NCBI RefSeq assembly: GCF_000190575.1
Contig: NC_015164.1
Coordinates: 3,553,501-3,617,500, forward strand
Reading direction: 5' to 3'
DNA from: Phocaeicola salanitronis DSM 18170
GTDB taxonomy: Bacteria; Bacteroidota; Bacteroidia; Bacteroidales; Bacteroidaceae
Length of the DNA: 64,000 bases
The notes under the pieces are model-generated. The model searched no databases, had not been told where the DNA came from, and was given only the letters and a program-made list of their open reading frames with translations. The position numbers were made by a program, and so were the translations under genes. The stretch's first letter is position 1. Every line of letters starts with the position of its first letter. Below are positions 16,487-26,844 of the stretch, piece by piece.

Positions 16487-19450
16487 ATGAAAAAGACAAT
16501 CATTCTATGCATTGCGGTGCTTGTATCGGTTTCGATGTTTGCGCAAACCGCTATACTGAGCCAGATAAAAGACACGGCAGATTGCCGGAAGTGGGTGGAA
16601 AGCCAATTGGAGAACATGACCTTGAAACAAAAGATAGGCCAGTTATTCATTCATACCGTAGAGCCGAGCCTGATGCAACGGAACAAGGCGAATATCCGGA
16701 AAGCCATTGAAGAATACGGGTTGGGAGGGCTTCTCTTTTCAAAAGGGAAAACAGAAGACCAGGTAAGGCTGACCAACCTTGCCCAGCAATGGAGCGAAGT
16801 GCCTTTGCTTATTACGTTTGATGGGGAATGGGGACTGGCGATGCGCTTGAAGGATACGCCCGATTTCCCGAAGAACCGGATATTGGGATGCATCGAGAAT
16901 GATTCGTTAATCTATCTGTACGGGAGAGAAGTGGCGCGCCAATTGCGTGAAATCGGAGTGCAGGTAAATTTTGCTCCGGTGGCTGATGTCGACAATAACT
17001 CCGCCAATCCGGTGATAAATGTCCGTTCTTTCGGAAGCGGTCCGAAAGAAGTGGCTCGTAAAGTGATAGCATACGCCCGCGGGCTGGAAGACGGAGGTGT
17101 TCTTGCCGTATGCAAGCATTTTCCGGGGCATGGCGATACGGAAACCGATTCACATCAGGCGTTGCCGGTATTGAATTTCGACCGCGCACGTTTGGACTCT
17201 GTCGAATTGTATCCGTTCCGTAAAGCGGTGGAGGCAGGCATCGGAGGGATGATGGTGGGGCATTTGCAAGTGCCTGAGATAGAAGATAAGCCGGCATCTG
17301 TTTCTCCTGGAGTCATTACTTCCGTCTTGCGCAATGAGCTCCGGTTCTCGGGGCTGGTATTTACCGACGCCCTCGAAATGAAAGGCATCCGGCATGCCGA
17401 AAATGTATGTGCGCAGGCCTTGATAGCCGGAAACGATATGGTGCTGGCTCCGCGTAATCTGAAGCGGGAAATGGCAGGTGTTTTGAGTGCCGTTAAGAAA
17501 GGCTTGCTTAGCGAGGAGGCTATCACGGAAAAATGCAGGAAAGTGCTGGCTTATAAATATGCGCTCGGATTGAAAGAACGTCCTTTGATAAATGAAAAAG
17601 GAATTGCCCGACGGATTTCCACGCCCGAAACCGATAGTTTATTGGCTGCATTAGACAAGGCGGCGGTGACGGTATTGAAGGATTCCGTTGAGACGCTTCC
17701 GCTGGAACTTTCTTTGTCCGGCAATGTCTTGCTTAGCGTATCTCCTACACTTGCCGAAGCCTATCCGTTTTATCACGAGTTGAAAGAAGCGCTGTCGGTC
17801 AGCTGGGTTCATGCAAAAGCTGATTCTTTGGCATCCATTCGGGAACGGCTCCGCACGGCACAACAAGTTATCGTAGCCCTGCATCAAAAGGATTGCAAGG
17901 CTTATCTTCCATTGGTTCGGGAGTTTGCCGAAGACAAGCCTTTGGTGGTCGTATGCTTCCAGCCCCAAGATGCACTGGAGGAGATGGCGGAAGGGCTTCA
18001 GAAGGCTTCCGCGATTGTCCTTGCCCACACAGACAAGGACTATATCCAGCGGTATGTAGCTGATGTCATGACGGGAAAAGCCAAAGTAACGGGCAAAGCA
18101 TCGGTAGGCATTGCCGGTCTGTGTCCGGCAGGTACAGGCATTGTGATTGATCCGGAGCATCCGCATTTATACACTCCCGAAGATTTTGGCATGGATTCAC
18201 GCACGTTGGCACGTATCGATACAATAGCCGAAGAGGGTATCGAGGCGCAAGCTTATCCGGGATGTCATGTGTTAATCCTGAAAGAAGGCTGCCCTATCTA
18301 TAATAAATGTTTCGGGAGGTATACTTATGATGCCGCTTCGCCCGAAGTGAAGGAGAATAGTTTATACGATTTGGCATCGCTGAGCAAGGTCACCGGAACC
18401 TTGCTTGCCGTAATGAAATTGTACGATGAAGGCAAGTTCGGGCTTACCGATCCGATAAGCCGTTATTTGCCTTGGCTGGAAGATACGGACAAGAAAGACA
18501 TTACGATACAGGATTTGTTGTTCCACGAATCAGGCTTGCCCGCTTATTGGCCCTTCTATGAAGAAGCTCTCCGGATGGAGTCTTGTAAAGGAGGTTTGTT
18601 CCGGAAACGGAAGGACAAGCATCATCAATTGCAGGTAGACGAGCACCTGTATGCCTGCACCGGTTTTTCTTATGATACGGAATGGGTATCTGCGCTTCCT
18701 TCGGCGAAGTACAACCTTCCGTTGTCGGATAGCCTGTATTTGAATGCCGGATTCCGGAACAAGATACGCGGGCAATTGGCAGAAGTTCCTTTGAAAGGGC
18801 ATTCCTATCGGTATAGTTGCTTGAACTTCATGCTGTTGCAGGAAATGGTAGAAGAGCTGGCACGGATGCCGATGGATGTTTATCTGGATAGTGTGTTCTA
18901 TAAGCCGATGGGGTTGATGCATACGGCTTACAATCCTTTGCGGCATTTCCCGAAAGCGCAGATAGTGCCTACGGTAGAAGAAGATTTCTTGCGCAAAGGG
19001 CGGGTGCAAGGCTTTGTACATGACGAGATAGCCGCCTTTATGGGAGGCGTTTCGGGCAATGCCGGACTTTTCTCTACGGCTCATGATGTAGGCATTATTT
19101 TCCAAATGCTATTGGATAAAGGCGTGTGCGGAGACCGGCGCTACCTGAGCCGCGCTACGTGTGATTTGTTTATCAATGTACAATCGAATATCAGCCGTCG
19201 GGGATTGGGATTCGACCGCCCTGATGCCGATAATACCTCGAAAAGCCCTTGCGCCCGGGAGGCGCCTCGAAGCGTGTTCGGGCATACCGGCTTTACGGGC
19301 ACATGTGCTTGGGCAGACCCCGATAACGGGCTGGTGTTCGTTTTCCTGAGCAACCGCATTTATCCGCGTGCATTCGACCATAAGAACTTGATGAAGCTGG
19401 ATATACGTTCACGCATGCAACAGGCAATGTATCAGTCTATAAAGCGCTGA
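16487..19450 (+). CDS. GH3 beta-N-acetylhexosaminidase fused to a beta-lactamase-fold serine hydrolase
   Basis: This 987-residue exported enzyme begins with signal peptide MKKTIILCIAVLVSVSMFAQ; the ATG at 16487 is used. The first ~370 residues are GH3 (NagZ-like): KHFPGHGDT at 210-218, the Asp221-His223 dyad in TDSH, and nucleophile Asp294 in FTDALEMKG. A GH3-associated region follows to about 560. From about 580 the chain is a class C beta-lactamase/penicillin-binding-like domain: Ser631-x-x-Lys634 (SLSK), the YRYSCLN block, and HTGFTGT near residue 930. It probably removes N-acetylglucosamine from peptidoglycan fragments and cuts an attached ester or peptide bond; the second activity is inferred. 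It lies 42 bp after the nucleotidase gene and may share its transcript. Confidence 0.95.
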   Translation: MKKTIILCIAVLVSVSMFAQTAILSQIKDTADCRKWVESQLENMTLKQKIGQLFIHTVEPSLMQRNKANIRKAIEEYGLGGLLFSKGKTEDQVRLTNLAQQWSEVPLLITFDGEWGLAMRLKDTPDFPKNRILGCIENDSLIYLYGREVARQLREIGVQVNFAPVADVDNNSANPVINVRSFGSGPKEVARKVIAYARGLEDGGVLAVCKHFPGHGDTETDSHQALPVLNFDRARLDSVELYPFRKAVEAGIGGMMVGHLQVPEIEDKPASVSPGVITSVLRNELRFSGLVFTDALEMKGIRHAENVCAQALIAGNDMVLAPRNLKREMAGVLSAVKKGLLSEEAITEKCRKVLAYKYALGLKERPLINEKGIARRISTPETDSLLAALDKAAVTVLKDSVETLPLELSLSGNVLLSVSPTLAEAYPFYHELKEALSVSWVHAKADSLASIRERLRTAQQVIVALHQKDCKAYLPLVREFAEDKPLVVVCFQPQDALEEMAEGLQKASAIVLAHTDKDYIQRYVADVMTGKAKVTGKASVGIAGLCPAGTGIVIDPEHPHLYTPEDFGMDSRTLARIDTIAEEGIEAQAYPGCHVLILKEGCPIYNKCFGRYTYDAASPEVKENSLYDLASLSKVTGTLLAVMKLYDEGKFGLTDPISRYLPWLEDTDKKDITIQDLLFHESGLPAYWPFYEEALRMESCKGGLFRKRKDKHHQLQVDEHLYACTGFSYDTEWVSALPSAKYNLPLSDSLYLNAGFRNKIRGQLAEVPLKGHSYRYSCLNFMLLQEMVEELARMPMDVYLDSVFYKPMGLMHTAYNPLRHFPKAQIVPTVEEDFLRKGRVQGFVHDEIAAFMGGVSGNAGLFSTAHDVGIIFQMLLDKGVCGDRRYLSRATCDLFINVQSNISRRGLGFDRPDADNTSKSPCAREAPRSVFGHTGFTGTCAWADPDNGLVFVFLSNRIYPRAFDHKNLMKLDIRSRMQQAMYQSIKR

Positions 19451-19519
19451 ATCTATTTAGACTATGTACAAATTATGTAAATATTGCTATGTAGACGTTA
19501 CAACTTCGCATAAAAAGTT

Positions 19520-19527
19520 TACCTTTG
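19520..19527 (+). promoter_or_regulatory. -7 box for the ferredoxin gene
   Basis: The sequence TACCTTTG is followed by CA, the commonest form of the Bacteroidetes -7 box, 43 bp before the ferredoxin ATG. Confidence 0.6.
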
Positions 19528-19570
19528 CATTATCAAATTAGTACTAATAATAACTTTAACTTTTACTACA

Positions 19571-19738
19571 ATGGCTTACGTAATTAGTGACGATTGTATC
19601 GCTTGCGGTACTTGTATCGATGAATGCCCGGTTGGCGCAATTTCTGAAGGTGACAAATATTCTATCAATCCGGATATGTGTACAGAATGCGGCACTTGCG
19701 CAGATGTATGTCCTTCAGAAGCAATTCACCAAGGATAA
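19571..19738 (+). CDS. Small 2[4Fe-4S] ferredoxin
   Basis: This is a 55-residue bacterial-type ferredoxin, all within the gene. Two cluster motifs are complete, CIACGTCIDECP (residues 9-20) and CTECGTCADVCP (37-48). Each supplies three cysteines to one cluster and the distal one to the other, the usual clostridial-type arrangement. It would be a soluble low-potential electron carrier, for example for pyruvate:ferredoxin oxidoreductase. It is monocistronic, with a promoter 43 bp upstream and a clear terminator just downstream. Confidence 0.97.
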   Translation: MAYVISDDCIACGTCIDECPVGAISEGDKYSINPDMCTECGTCADVCPSEAIHQG

Positions 19739-19764
19739 TCGGTCGCGTCAGTTTAAGATTTTTA

Positions 19765-19799
19765 TAAGAGGATGTTCTTTTCGGAGAACATCCTCTTTT
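19765..19799 (+). terminator. Intrinsic terminator after the ferredoxin gene
   Basis: GAGGATGTTCT pairs with AGAACATCCTC around a TTTCGG loop, followed by TTTTA. The remaining gap up to the nagB promoter holds nothing I recognise. Confidence 0.85.
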
Positions 19800-19986
19800 A
19801 TTTCCGGAAACTTTGCCTCCCCTGTTTAAGGCAACTATATGCGCAGGCGCTTTCATAAGGCTGGATTCCCGTGTGCAAATATGTGCGTCTGATGTTTGAT
19901 ATACGAAGAGTGGGGAGGATGATGGAATGTATGAAAAAATCATGCTTTTGCATCTGTTGGGTATTGTTTAGTTGTTAAATTCTCAA

Positions 19987-19994
19987 TATCTTTG
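19987..19994 (+). promoter_or_regulatory. -7 box for nagB
   Basis: The sequence TATCTTTG followed by CA, with TTG at 19964-19966 (20-bp gap). ATG at 20050. Confidence 0.65.
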
Positions 19995-20049
19995 CATAAG
20001 AGTAAGTTCTTTCTTGTTACACCATATATTAAATTAAATCTAGGAAATT

Positions 20050-20841
20050 ATGAGAGTTATTATCGAACGTGATTATCAGTCGCTTTCTGAATGGGCAGCT
20101 AATTATGTAGCCCAAAGAATCAATCAGTTCCAGCCATCTTCCGAACGTCCTTTTGTATTGGGCTTGCCTACGGGCTCTTCCCCATTGGGCATGTATAAGG
20201 CGCTGATTGAACTGAACCGAGAGGGAAAGGTGTCTTTCCGCAATGTGGTGACTTTCAATATGGATGAATACGTGGGCCTTCCCGAATCGCATCCGGAAAG
20301 CTACCATTCGTTTATGTTCAACAACTTTTTCAACCATATTGACATTCCGAAGGAAAACATCCATATCCTGAACGGGAACGCTTCCGACTTGGAGGCTGAG
20401 TGCGGGAATTATGAAAAGCAGATTGCATCGTATGGGGGCATCGACCTGTTTGTGGGCGGCATCGGTCCCGACGGTCACATCGCGTTCAACGAGCCGGGCT
20501 CTTCCCTGACTTCGCGCACCCGTGTGAAGACGCTGACCACCGATACGATTGTGGCAAATTCGCGTTTCTTCGATAACGATGTGGACAAGGTTCCCAAGAC
20601 GGCGCTGACCGTAGGGGTGGGTACGGTAATGGACGCCAAAGAGGTACTGATCCTTTGCAACGGGCACAATAAGGCGCGTGCCTTGCATCATGCCGTTGAA
20701 GGAAGCGTAACGCAGATGTGGACCATCAGTGCCTTGCAGATGCACCGCCACGGCATCATCGTATGCGATGAGGCGGCTACGGACGAACTGAAAGTGGGCA
20801 CATACCGCTACTTCAAGGACATCGAGCGCAACAACCTGTAA
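20050..20841 (+). CDS. nagB: Glucosamine-6-phosphate deaminase
   Basis: This 263-residue cytoplasmic enzyme converts glucosamine-6-phosphate to fructose-6-phosphate and ammonia in amino-sugar catabolism. The length and sequence match E. coli NagB. Catalytic residues fall at the same numbers: Asp72 in FNMDEYVGL, and Asp141, His143 and Glu148 in [11 protein letters not shown]. The N-terminal [10 protein letters not shown] phosphate loop is also present. The next gene, 40 bp downstream and in the same direction, carries a degenerate copy of this domain. Confidence 0.98.
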   Translation: MRVIIERDYQSLSEWAANYVAQRINQFQPSSERPFVLGLPTGSSPLGMYKALIELNREGKVSFRNVVTFNMDEYVGLPESHPESYHSFMFNNFFNHIDIPKENIHILNGNASDLEAECGNYEKQIASYGGIDLFVGGIGPDGHIAFNEPGSSLTSRTRVKTLTTDTIVANSRFFDNDVDKVPKTALTVGVGTVMDAKEVLILCNGHNKARALHHAVEGSVTQMWTISALQMHRHGIIVCDEAATDELKVGTYRYFKDIERNNL

Positions 20842-20881
20842 TCCATTGTTAATTGTTAATTATTAATTGCTAATTATAGCC

Positions 20882-22867
20882 ATGAGAACCAATCTGAGTT
20901 CGCAGATATCCCTTAACAGGGTATCGCCTAAATATTACAAGCCGGAGAATACGATTGACCGCTCCGTGCTGACCCGTTTTGAGAAAATCCCGACCAACAT
21001 CTATGAGACGGTAGACGAGGGCGTGAAGTGCATAGCCGATGAGGTTATCCGCAAGATACAGGAACGCCAGCATGACGGCAAGTTCTGTACGTTGGCTTTG
21101 GGCACGGGGGCTTCGCTCCGTCCGCTTTACGCCGAACTGGTGCGCCGCCATAAGGAAGAAGGCGTCAGCTTCCGTAATGCGGTGATATTTAATCTGTATG
21201 AATACTATCCTTTATCGGAGCAGGGGAGCAGCAGCATCGGCCAGCTGAATGAGCTTTTCCTGAACCAGGTGGACATCGACCGGCAGAACGTGTTTACTCC
21301 GGACGGCACGATTCCTCAGGATGCGGTCATAGACCATTGCCTGCTGTATGAACAGCGCATCAAGACCTACGGCGGACTGGACATCGTCCTTATGGGCATC
21401 GGCAGGGAAGGGAATGTCGCCATGAACGAGCCCGGCTCTACGGCGGCTTCCATTACGCGCCTGATATTTGTGGACAGTACTTCCCGCTCGGAAGCGGCGC
21501 ATAACCTGGGCGTGGACAACCTGCCTCCTTGTTCCATTACGATGGGCATCAATACGATTATGGAAGCCCGCCGTGTTTATCTGCTTGCCTGGGGCGATGA
21601 CAAGACCGATATTATCAAGCAGGCGGTAGAGGATAAGATTTCGGATACGCTTCCCGCTTCTTACCTCCAGATGCACCAGAATGCGACCGTCTGCATCGAC
21701 TTGCCCGCAGCTTCACACCTGACGCGCATCCAGCGCCCGTGGCTTGTGACCAGCTGCGAATGGACGGACAAGCTGATCCGGAGTGCCATCGTGTGGCTTT
21801 GCCTTTTGACCGGAAAACCGATTCTGAAGCTGACCAACAAGGATTATAACGAGAACGGCTTGAGCGAGCTGCTGGTGCTTTACGGCTCTGCCTATAATGT
21901 GAACATCAAGATATTCAACGACCTTCAGCATACCATCACCGGCTGGCCCGGCGGCAAGCCCAATGCGGATGACACCTACCGTCCGGAGCGTGCCAAGCCG
22001 TTCCCCAAGCGTGTGGTCGTCTTTTCTCCGCATCCCGATGACGATGTGATATCCATGGGCGGCACCATCCGCCGTCTGGTGCAGCAGGGTCACGACGTGC
22101 ATGTGGCATACGAGACTTCGGGCAATATTGCCGTAGGCGATGAGGAGGTGGTACGCTTCATGCACTTCATCAACGGTTTCAACCAGCTTTTTGATGAGAA
22201 TCAGAACGAGACCATCCGCAAGATGTATGCCGACATCAAGCAGTTCCTGCTTCAGAAGAAGGAAGGCGACATCGACACGCGTGACATCCTGACCATAAAA
22301 GGGCTGATCCGTAGGGGAGAGGCACGCACGGCATGCACGTATAACCGCATCCCGCTGGACCATGTGCATTTCCTCGACCTTCCTTTCTACGAGACCGGAC
22401 GCATCGAGAAGAACCCCATTAGCGAGACGGATGTGCAAATCGTCCAAAAGCTGTTGCAGGAGGTGCAGCCTCACCAGATTTATGTAGCCGGCGACCTTGC
22501 CGACCCTCATGGCACGCACCGTGTATGTACCGATGCCGTACTGGCAGCTATTGACGAGGAGAAGAATGCCGGTGCCGCATGGTTGAAGGATTGCCGCATC
22601 TGGATGTACCGCGGGGCATGGGCGGAATGGGAAATCGAGAACATCGAGATGGCTGTGCCGTTCAGTCCCGAAGAGCTTCGTGCGAAACGGAATTCCATCC
22701 TGAAGCACCAGTCTCAGATGGAGAGTGCCCCGTTCCTGGGCAATGACGAGCGCCTCTTCTGGCAACGCAGCGAGGACCGCAACCGTGGCACCGCTTCGCT
22801 TTACGATAAATTAGGGCTTGCCTGCTACGAGGCGATGGAGGCGTTTGTTGAGTATAAGCCGTTGTAG
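20882..22867 (+). CDS. Degenerate NagB-like domain fused to a PIG-L/LmbE deacetylase
   Basis: This 661-residue protein has an N-terminal NagB-like domain (about 30-300) and a C-terminal PIG-L deacetylase domain (about 375-640). The NagB active site is altered: Asp72 is Tyr106 (FNLYEYYPL), Asp141 is Glu176 and His143 is Asn178 (GIGREGNVAMNEP), though the Glu148 equivalent is kept as Glu183. Deaminase activity is therefore doubtful. The PIG-L part keeps the zinc motif HPDDD (near 386) and PHGTHR (near 542). It may deacetylate an N-acetylated sugar, with the first domain as a sugar-phosphate sensor; that is inference. Such genes are commonly labelled glucosamine-6-phosphate deaminase. I use the ATG at 20882, in place of an upstream TTG. 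A terminator follows. Confidence 0.93.
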   Translation: MRTNLSSQISLNRVSPKYYKPENTIDRSVLTRFEKIPTNIYETVDEGVKCIADEVIRKIQERQHDGKFCTLALGTGASLRPLYAELVRRHKEEGVSFRNAVIFNLYEYYPLSEQGSSSIGQLNELFLNQVDIDRQNVFTPDGTIPQDAVIDHCLLYEQRIKTYGGLDIVLMGIGREGNVAMNEPGSTAASITRLIFVDSTSRSEAAHNLGVDNLPPCSITMGINTIMEARRVYLLAWGDDKTDIIKQAVEDKISDTLPASYLQMHQNATVCIDLPAASHLTRIQRPWLVTSCEWTDKLIRSAIVWLCLLTGKPILKLTNKDYNENGLSELLVLYGSAYNVNIKIFNDLQHTITGWPGGKPNADDTYRPERAKPFPKRVVVFSPHPDDDVISMGGTIRRLVQQGHDVHVAYETSGNIAVGDEEVVRFMHFINGFNQLFDENQNETIRKMYADIKQFLLQKKEGDIDTRDILTIKGLIRRGEARTACTYNRIPLDHVHFLDLPFYETGRIEKNPISETDVQIVQKLLQEVQPHQIYVAGDLADPHGTHRVCTDAVLAAIDEEKNAGAAWLKDCRIWMYRGAWAEWEIENIEMAVPFSPEELRAKRNSILKHQSQMESAPFLGNDERLFWQRSEDRNRGTASLYDKLGLACYEAMEAFVEYKPL

Positions 22868-22910
22868 AGGGTGAGAGATGAAAGATAATAAATATTCTTG
22901 AAAATAAAAT

Positions 22911-22957
22911 GGCATATGAAGATGACCGGTTATAATCACTTCATATGCCGTTTTTTA
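22911..22957 (+). terminator. Intrinsic terminator after the NagB/PIG-L gene
   Basis: The stem GGCATATGAAG pairs with CTTCATATGCC, followed by GTTTTTT. The following gap to 23084 holds nothing I recognise. Confidence 0.85.
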
Positions 22958-23084
22958 TTATGATTTCTGAATTATCAAATTTATTTATGAATATCTGCAA
23001 TTAGCCTAAACAATGATATGCCCGGTGCAGGTATGTTTACTTTACCGTTTCTCTATTGGAATAATGATAAATCAGCTTGTTTAA

Positions 23085-24194
23085 TTATTCTAAATGATAA
23101 TTCCACTCGTCAAGTGCGAAACGCCAATGTTTTTCTACCAGTTCTACTGTTTCGGGCTTGTATTGATACTTGTTTTTCTTATAGCCCTTTTTCTTATTGA
23201 CGTATGCTTCGATAGCGGGACGAGCTTCTTCGAATCCGGGTAAAGAAAGCTTTTGATAAATTTCCTGCGTCAGGTCGAACGCATTCTTCTCATAATCTTC
23301 AAAACGTACTTCTACCAAGTTTCCTTCGGGTATAAAACGCTTGTCAGCCTCGTACTTATGATACAACTTGGCATAAACCGAAAGAATATTTTCCTGAAGT
23401 TCCTCGGGGCTGATGCTTTGCAACTGAAGAGGCTTGATGGTGTTGGTGAAAAAGCTTCGGGTAGATTCGAATACCGTATAAGGATTGCGCATCAGGTAGA
23501 TGAACTTGGCATTGGGGAACATTTTCACCAACTCTTTCACACGTCCTGTATGCGGAGGGTTCTTACTCAGGAACTGGGTGCCGTTCGTATTCCAAAGTGA
23601 TATCTTGATGAGTTTGGTAAAGGTTTCTTCGAACACTTTCAGTTCATCATTCGTAATATCTTCGAAAAGCAAATACTTGTCGGCATACTCTTGCATGTGT
23701 TTGGGCAGGAACCAAAAGTTATAATACGTATAAGGCATCATATTGGTAAGGGCAAACTCTTCTTCCTGAGGCAGGTCGACGGCAAGCTCCATGTTATCGG
23801 TAGGGCGCTTGTCGGGCATTAGCCAGCTCATGTTTTTCTTAAAGAAAGGTTGCCCCCACATCATCAGATGCGGGAATACGGTTTGGTATGTAGTGTTATA
23901 GCCAAAGTGCTTATCACACGAAAAGACGTTGTGCATGAAGGTGGTTCCGCTGCGCCAATGTCCGAGGATGAACACCGGATCGTGTTCAAGAGGTTTGGAT
24001 GCCAAGAGTTTCTCGTACTTTTTATCCTGCAAGGGTTTTAGTACGGAAAGCAAGCGGCATACGGCTTTGGTCAAACGGTATTTTCCTCGATAATCCGGGT
24101 CAATCACCCGTCCGCGTGTTATCTCATTGAATGTTTTCCAGTCGGCTCCCACTAACGTGTTTACCGGTAGTTTGCTGAATTCTAATAAGCCCAT
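23085..24194 (-). CDS. PAPS-dependent sulfotransferase
   Basis: This 369-residue protein has the two PAPS-binding motifs of the sulfotransferase family: the 5'-phosphosulfate loop GHWRSGTTF (residues 78-86) and the 3'-phosphate block IYLMRNPYTVFESTRS (232-247). No clear signal peptide is seen, so it is cytoplasmic or membrane-associated. It is the last gene of an operon that makes PAPS (cysC, cysD, cysN) and destroys PAP (cysQ). That arrangement resembles the B. thetaiotaomicron locus that includes BT0416, described as a steroid/cholesterol sulfotransferase. Orthology and acceptor are inferred and not shown here. Confidence 0.9.
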   Translation of the reverse strand: MGLLEFSKLPVNTLVGADWKTFNEITRGRVIDPDYRGKYRLTKAVCRLLSVLKPLQDKKYEKLLASKPLEHDPVFILGHWRSGTTFMHNVFSCDKHFGYNTTYQTVFPHLMMWGQPFFKKNMSWLMPDKRPTDNMELAVDLPQEEEFALTNMMPYTYYNFWFLPKHMQEYADKYLLFEDITNDELKVFEETFTKLIKISLWNTNGTQFLSKNPPHTGRVKELVKMFPNAKFIYLMRNPYTVFESTRSFFTNTIKPLQLQSISPEELQENILSVYAKLYHKYEADKRFIPEGNLVEVRFEDYEKNAFDLTQEIYQKLSLPGFEEARPAIEAYVNKKKGYKKNKYQYKPETVELVEKHWRFALDEWNYHLE

Positions 24195-24200
24195 ATTGTA

Positions 24201-24272
24201 AATGAAAAATTAAGAATGAAGAACTAAGAATGATGTGAACCAGTCAAAATTCTTCATTCTTAATTCTTCATT
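24201..24272. repeat. A/T-rich inverted repeat between cysN and sulfotransferase genes
   Basis: Arms of 23 bp at 24201-24223 and 24250-24272 match at 22 positions (AATGAAAAATTAAGAATGAA and complement). It lies in the transcript between two genes and could form a hairpin or processing site. Confidence 0.75.
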
Positions 24273-24285
24273 CTTCATTAAAAAC

Positions 24286-25791
24286 TTATTTCTTTATCTC
24301 TATTGCATATCCACGGCGTTCCAATTCCTTTACTGCGGTTTCAATGGCTTCATAGTGCTCGGGAGCAATGCCTAACTTGGGCAAGTCGAGTACTGGGATT
24401 TCCATCGTAGTATGCATGTCTTTGTCTTCTACCCGGTTGATAATCATGCCGGCAGCACTGGTGTTGTTGGTAATCGGGTCGATAAGGATGAACGCGCCTG
24501 TAGCCTTGTTTTGGGTGTACGGGTCGAAGAACAATTCCTTCGATGAGGTGAGCACGACGTGTGCGATTTGGTTCAATTCCAAAGGCATGTCTTCCTTACG
24601 GAGTTTTCCGTTCTCTACACTCAAGTGCTCCATGGTGTTGACATCCACCTTGTACTTGATGCTGTCGATACGGGTACGGCTGGTGTTGGTAGTTTGTTTC
24701 AGGAAGAATGATTTCTCCATATCCATTTTTTCCTCGTCCATCCATACCAGCATTGCCTCGAAGTTGCGTCCTACCATGGGGACATTGTCGGGGTGTACCA
24801 ACATTTCGCCACGTGATACATCTATTTCGTCTTCCAATGTCAGGGTGACAGACATGGGCGGATACGCATAATCACATTCTCCGTCGGGAGAATAAATAGC
24901 TTTGACGCGCGTTTTCTTTCCCGAAGGAAGTGCCATCACTTCATCTCCTTTGCGTACGATGCCCGAAGCCACTTTGGATGAGAATCCGCGGAAATCAAGA
25001 TTCGGGCGGAGCACATATTGTACGGGATAGCGGAAATCAGTCAGGTTATGGTCATTCCCGATATGTACGGTCTCGAGGAATTCCAGCAAGGAGGGGCCTT
25101 CGTACCATGGAGTACGTGCGGACTTTTCTACCACATTGTCTCCATCGAGTGCCGACAAAGGAATGCAGGTCACATCAGGTACGCCCAGCGGACTGATGAA
25201 CGCTTTATAATCCGCTACAATCTTATCGAATATTTCCTTTGAGAAGTCTACAAGGTCCATCTTGTTCACCGCCAATACCACGTGCTTGATGCCCAATAAT
25301 GAAACAAGATACGAGTGGCGTCGGGTTTGGGTGATGACTCCGGCACGTGCATCGACAAGGATAACCGCCAGATTAGCGGTAGAGCCTCCGGTAATCATGT
25401 TGCGTGTGTATTGTTCGTGTCCCGGAGTATCGGCAATAATGAATTTGCGGTGGTTGGTAGAGAAATACCGGTATGCCACATCGATGGTGATGCCTTGTTC
25501 ACGTTCGGCTTTCAGTCCGTCGAGCAAAAGGGCATAATCGATATGTTCGCCCGCATTGCCTACGCGCTTGCTGTCGCGTTCGAGTGCGTCAAGCTGGTCT
25601 TCGTAAATCTTCTTGCTATCGAAAAGCAAGCGTCCGATAAGAGTGGATTTACCGTCGTCCACCGAACCGGCGGTAAGAAAGCGCAACAGGTCTTTTTCCT
25701 CATCCTTTTTCAGAAACTCTTCAATTGACATACGGCCTCTGGCTTCGCCTTCCATCGGGTTTCCTGATTTGGTTTTATCTATTTCTTCCAT
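24286..25791 (-). CDS. cysN: Sulfate adenylyltransferase subunit 1 (GTPase)
   Basis: This 501-residue GTPase partners CysD to form APS from sulfate and ATP. The G-domain elements are complete: [14 protein letters not shown] (G1, near residue 41), [12 protein letters not shown] (G3) and NKMDLVDFS (G4). EF-Tu-like beta-barrels follow. No APS-kinase domain is fused to its end, which fits a separate cysC here. It is fourth after cysQ in the operon order seen on the minus strand, with 111 bp of A/T-rich repeat before it. Confidence 0.97.
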   Translation of the reverse strand: MEEIDKTKSGNPMEGEARGRMSIEEFLKKDEEKDLLRFLTAGSVDDGKSTLIGRLLFDSKKIYEDQLDALERDSKRVGNAGEHIDYALLLDGLKAEREQGITIDVAYRYFSTNHRKFIIADTPGHEQYTRNMITGGSTANLAVILVDARAGVITQTRRHSYLVSLLGIKHVVLAVNKMDLVDFSKEIFDKIVADYKAFISPLGVPDVTCIPLSALDGDNVVEKSARTPWYEGPSLLEFLETVHIGNDHNLTDFRYPVQYVLRPNLDFRGFSSKVASGIVRKGDEVMALPSGKKTRVKAIYSPDGECDYAYPPMSVTLTLEDEIDVSRGEMLVHPDNVPMVGRNFEAMLVWMDEEKMDMEKSFFLKQTTNTSRTRIDSIKYKVDVNTMEHLSVENGKLRKEDMPLELNQIAHVVLTSSKELFFDPYTQNKATGAFILIDPITNNTSAAGMIINRVEDKDMHTTMEIPVLDLPKLGIAPEHYEAIETAVKELERRGYAIEIKK

Positions 25792-25799
25792 TTTTCTTC

Positions 25800-25900
25800 A
25801 ATTAATAATTAACAATTAATAGTTAATAACGGTGCATGAATAGGTAATGAACAACAAACGAATGTAGGAATCGTTATTAATTATTCATTATTAATTGTTC
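25800..25900. repeat. A/T-rich inverted repeat between cysD and cysN
   Basis: Runs of AATTAATAATTAACAATTAA and TAATTATTCATTATTAATTG lie at either end of the gap. Similar TTAATTGTTAATT stretches occur at 20845-20880. It probably has no coding role. Confidence 0.55.
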
Positions 25901-25902
25901 AT

Positions 25903-26814
25903 TTAAAAGTATCCTTCCCGTTTCTTTTCCTCCATGCTGGCTTCTTGGTCGAAGTCGATGACACGGGTAGTGCGTTCGCTTTTGGTGGTGGTCATCATCT
26001 CTTCCACAATCTTTTCGATGGTGTCCGCCTCGCTTTCAATGGCACCGGTCAAGGGCCAGCAGCCCAATGTGCGGAAACGGATTTTCTTCATCTCTATCTT
26101 GTCGCGGTATTTCTCGGGCAAGCGGTCATCATCGGGCATAATCAATTGACCGTCGATATTGACCGTAGGGCGTACTTTTGCGAAATAAAGCGGAACGATA
26201 GGAATTTTTTCCAAGCGGATGTATTGCCATACGTCCAGTTCGGTCCAGTTGCTCAAAGGGAACACACGGATGCTTTCGCCTTTGCGGATGCGGGTATTAT
26301 AGATATCCCATAATTCGGGACGCTGGTTCTTGGGGTCCCATTGATGAAACTCATTGCGGAAAGAGAATATACGCTCTTTGGCGCGTGATTTCTCTTCATC
26401 CCGGCGTGCACCTCCGAAAGCCGCATCGAATTTGTATTTATCGAGGGCGTGAAGCAGGGCTTGGGTTTTCATCAGGTCGGTATGTACTTTGCTTCCATGA
26501 GTGAAAGGTCCCACTCCGGCACGGAACGCTTCCATATTGCTTTCTACTATCAGTTTCCAGCCATGCTCTTTGGCATACGTGTCGCGGAACTGAAGCATTT
26601 CCTTGAATTTCCATTTTGAGTCGATATGCATCAAGGGGAAAGGCGGCCTTCCCGGCGCAAATGCCTTCTCGGCAAGCCGTACCATTACGGATGAATCTTT
26701 TCCGATGCTATAGAGCATTACCGGATTTTCAAATTCGGCAGCCACTTCACGGATGATATGGATAGATTCCGCTTCCAGTTCTTTCAAGTGGCTTAAATTG
26801 TATGTTTCTTCCAT
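25903..26814 (-). CDS. cysD: Sulfate adenylyltransferase subunit 2
   Basis: This 303-residue protein is the catalytic subunit that adenylates sulfate. Family features are visible: the N-terminal [22 protein letters not shown], the PP-loop SIGKDSSVM, and the conserved [21 protein letters not shown] block. The C-terminal end REGYF is typical. With cysN it makes APS for PAPS synthesis and, in this cluster, for the sulfotransferase. Confidence 0.97.
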   Translation of the reverse strand: MEETYNLSHLKELEAESIHIIREVAAEFENPVMLYSIGKDSSVMVRLAEKAFAPGRPPFPLMHIDSKWKFKEMLQFRDTYAKEHGWKLIVESNMEAFRAGVGPFTHGSKVHTDLMKTQALLHALDKYKFDAAFGGARRDEEKSRAKERIFSFRNEFHQWDPKNQRPELWDIYNTRIRKGESIRVFPLSNWTELDVWQYIRLEKIPIVPLYFAKVRPTVNIDGQLIMPDDDRLPEKYRDKIEMKKIRFRTLGCWPLTGAIESEADTIEKIVEEMMTTTKSERTTRVIDFDQEASMEEKKREGYF

Positions 26815-26844
26815 AAAATATTGTTGTTTAATCTATTCTTTTTT

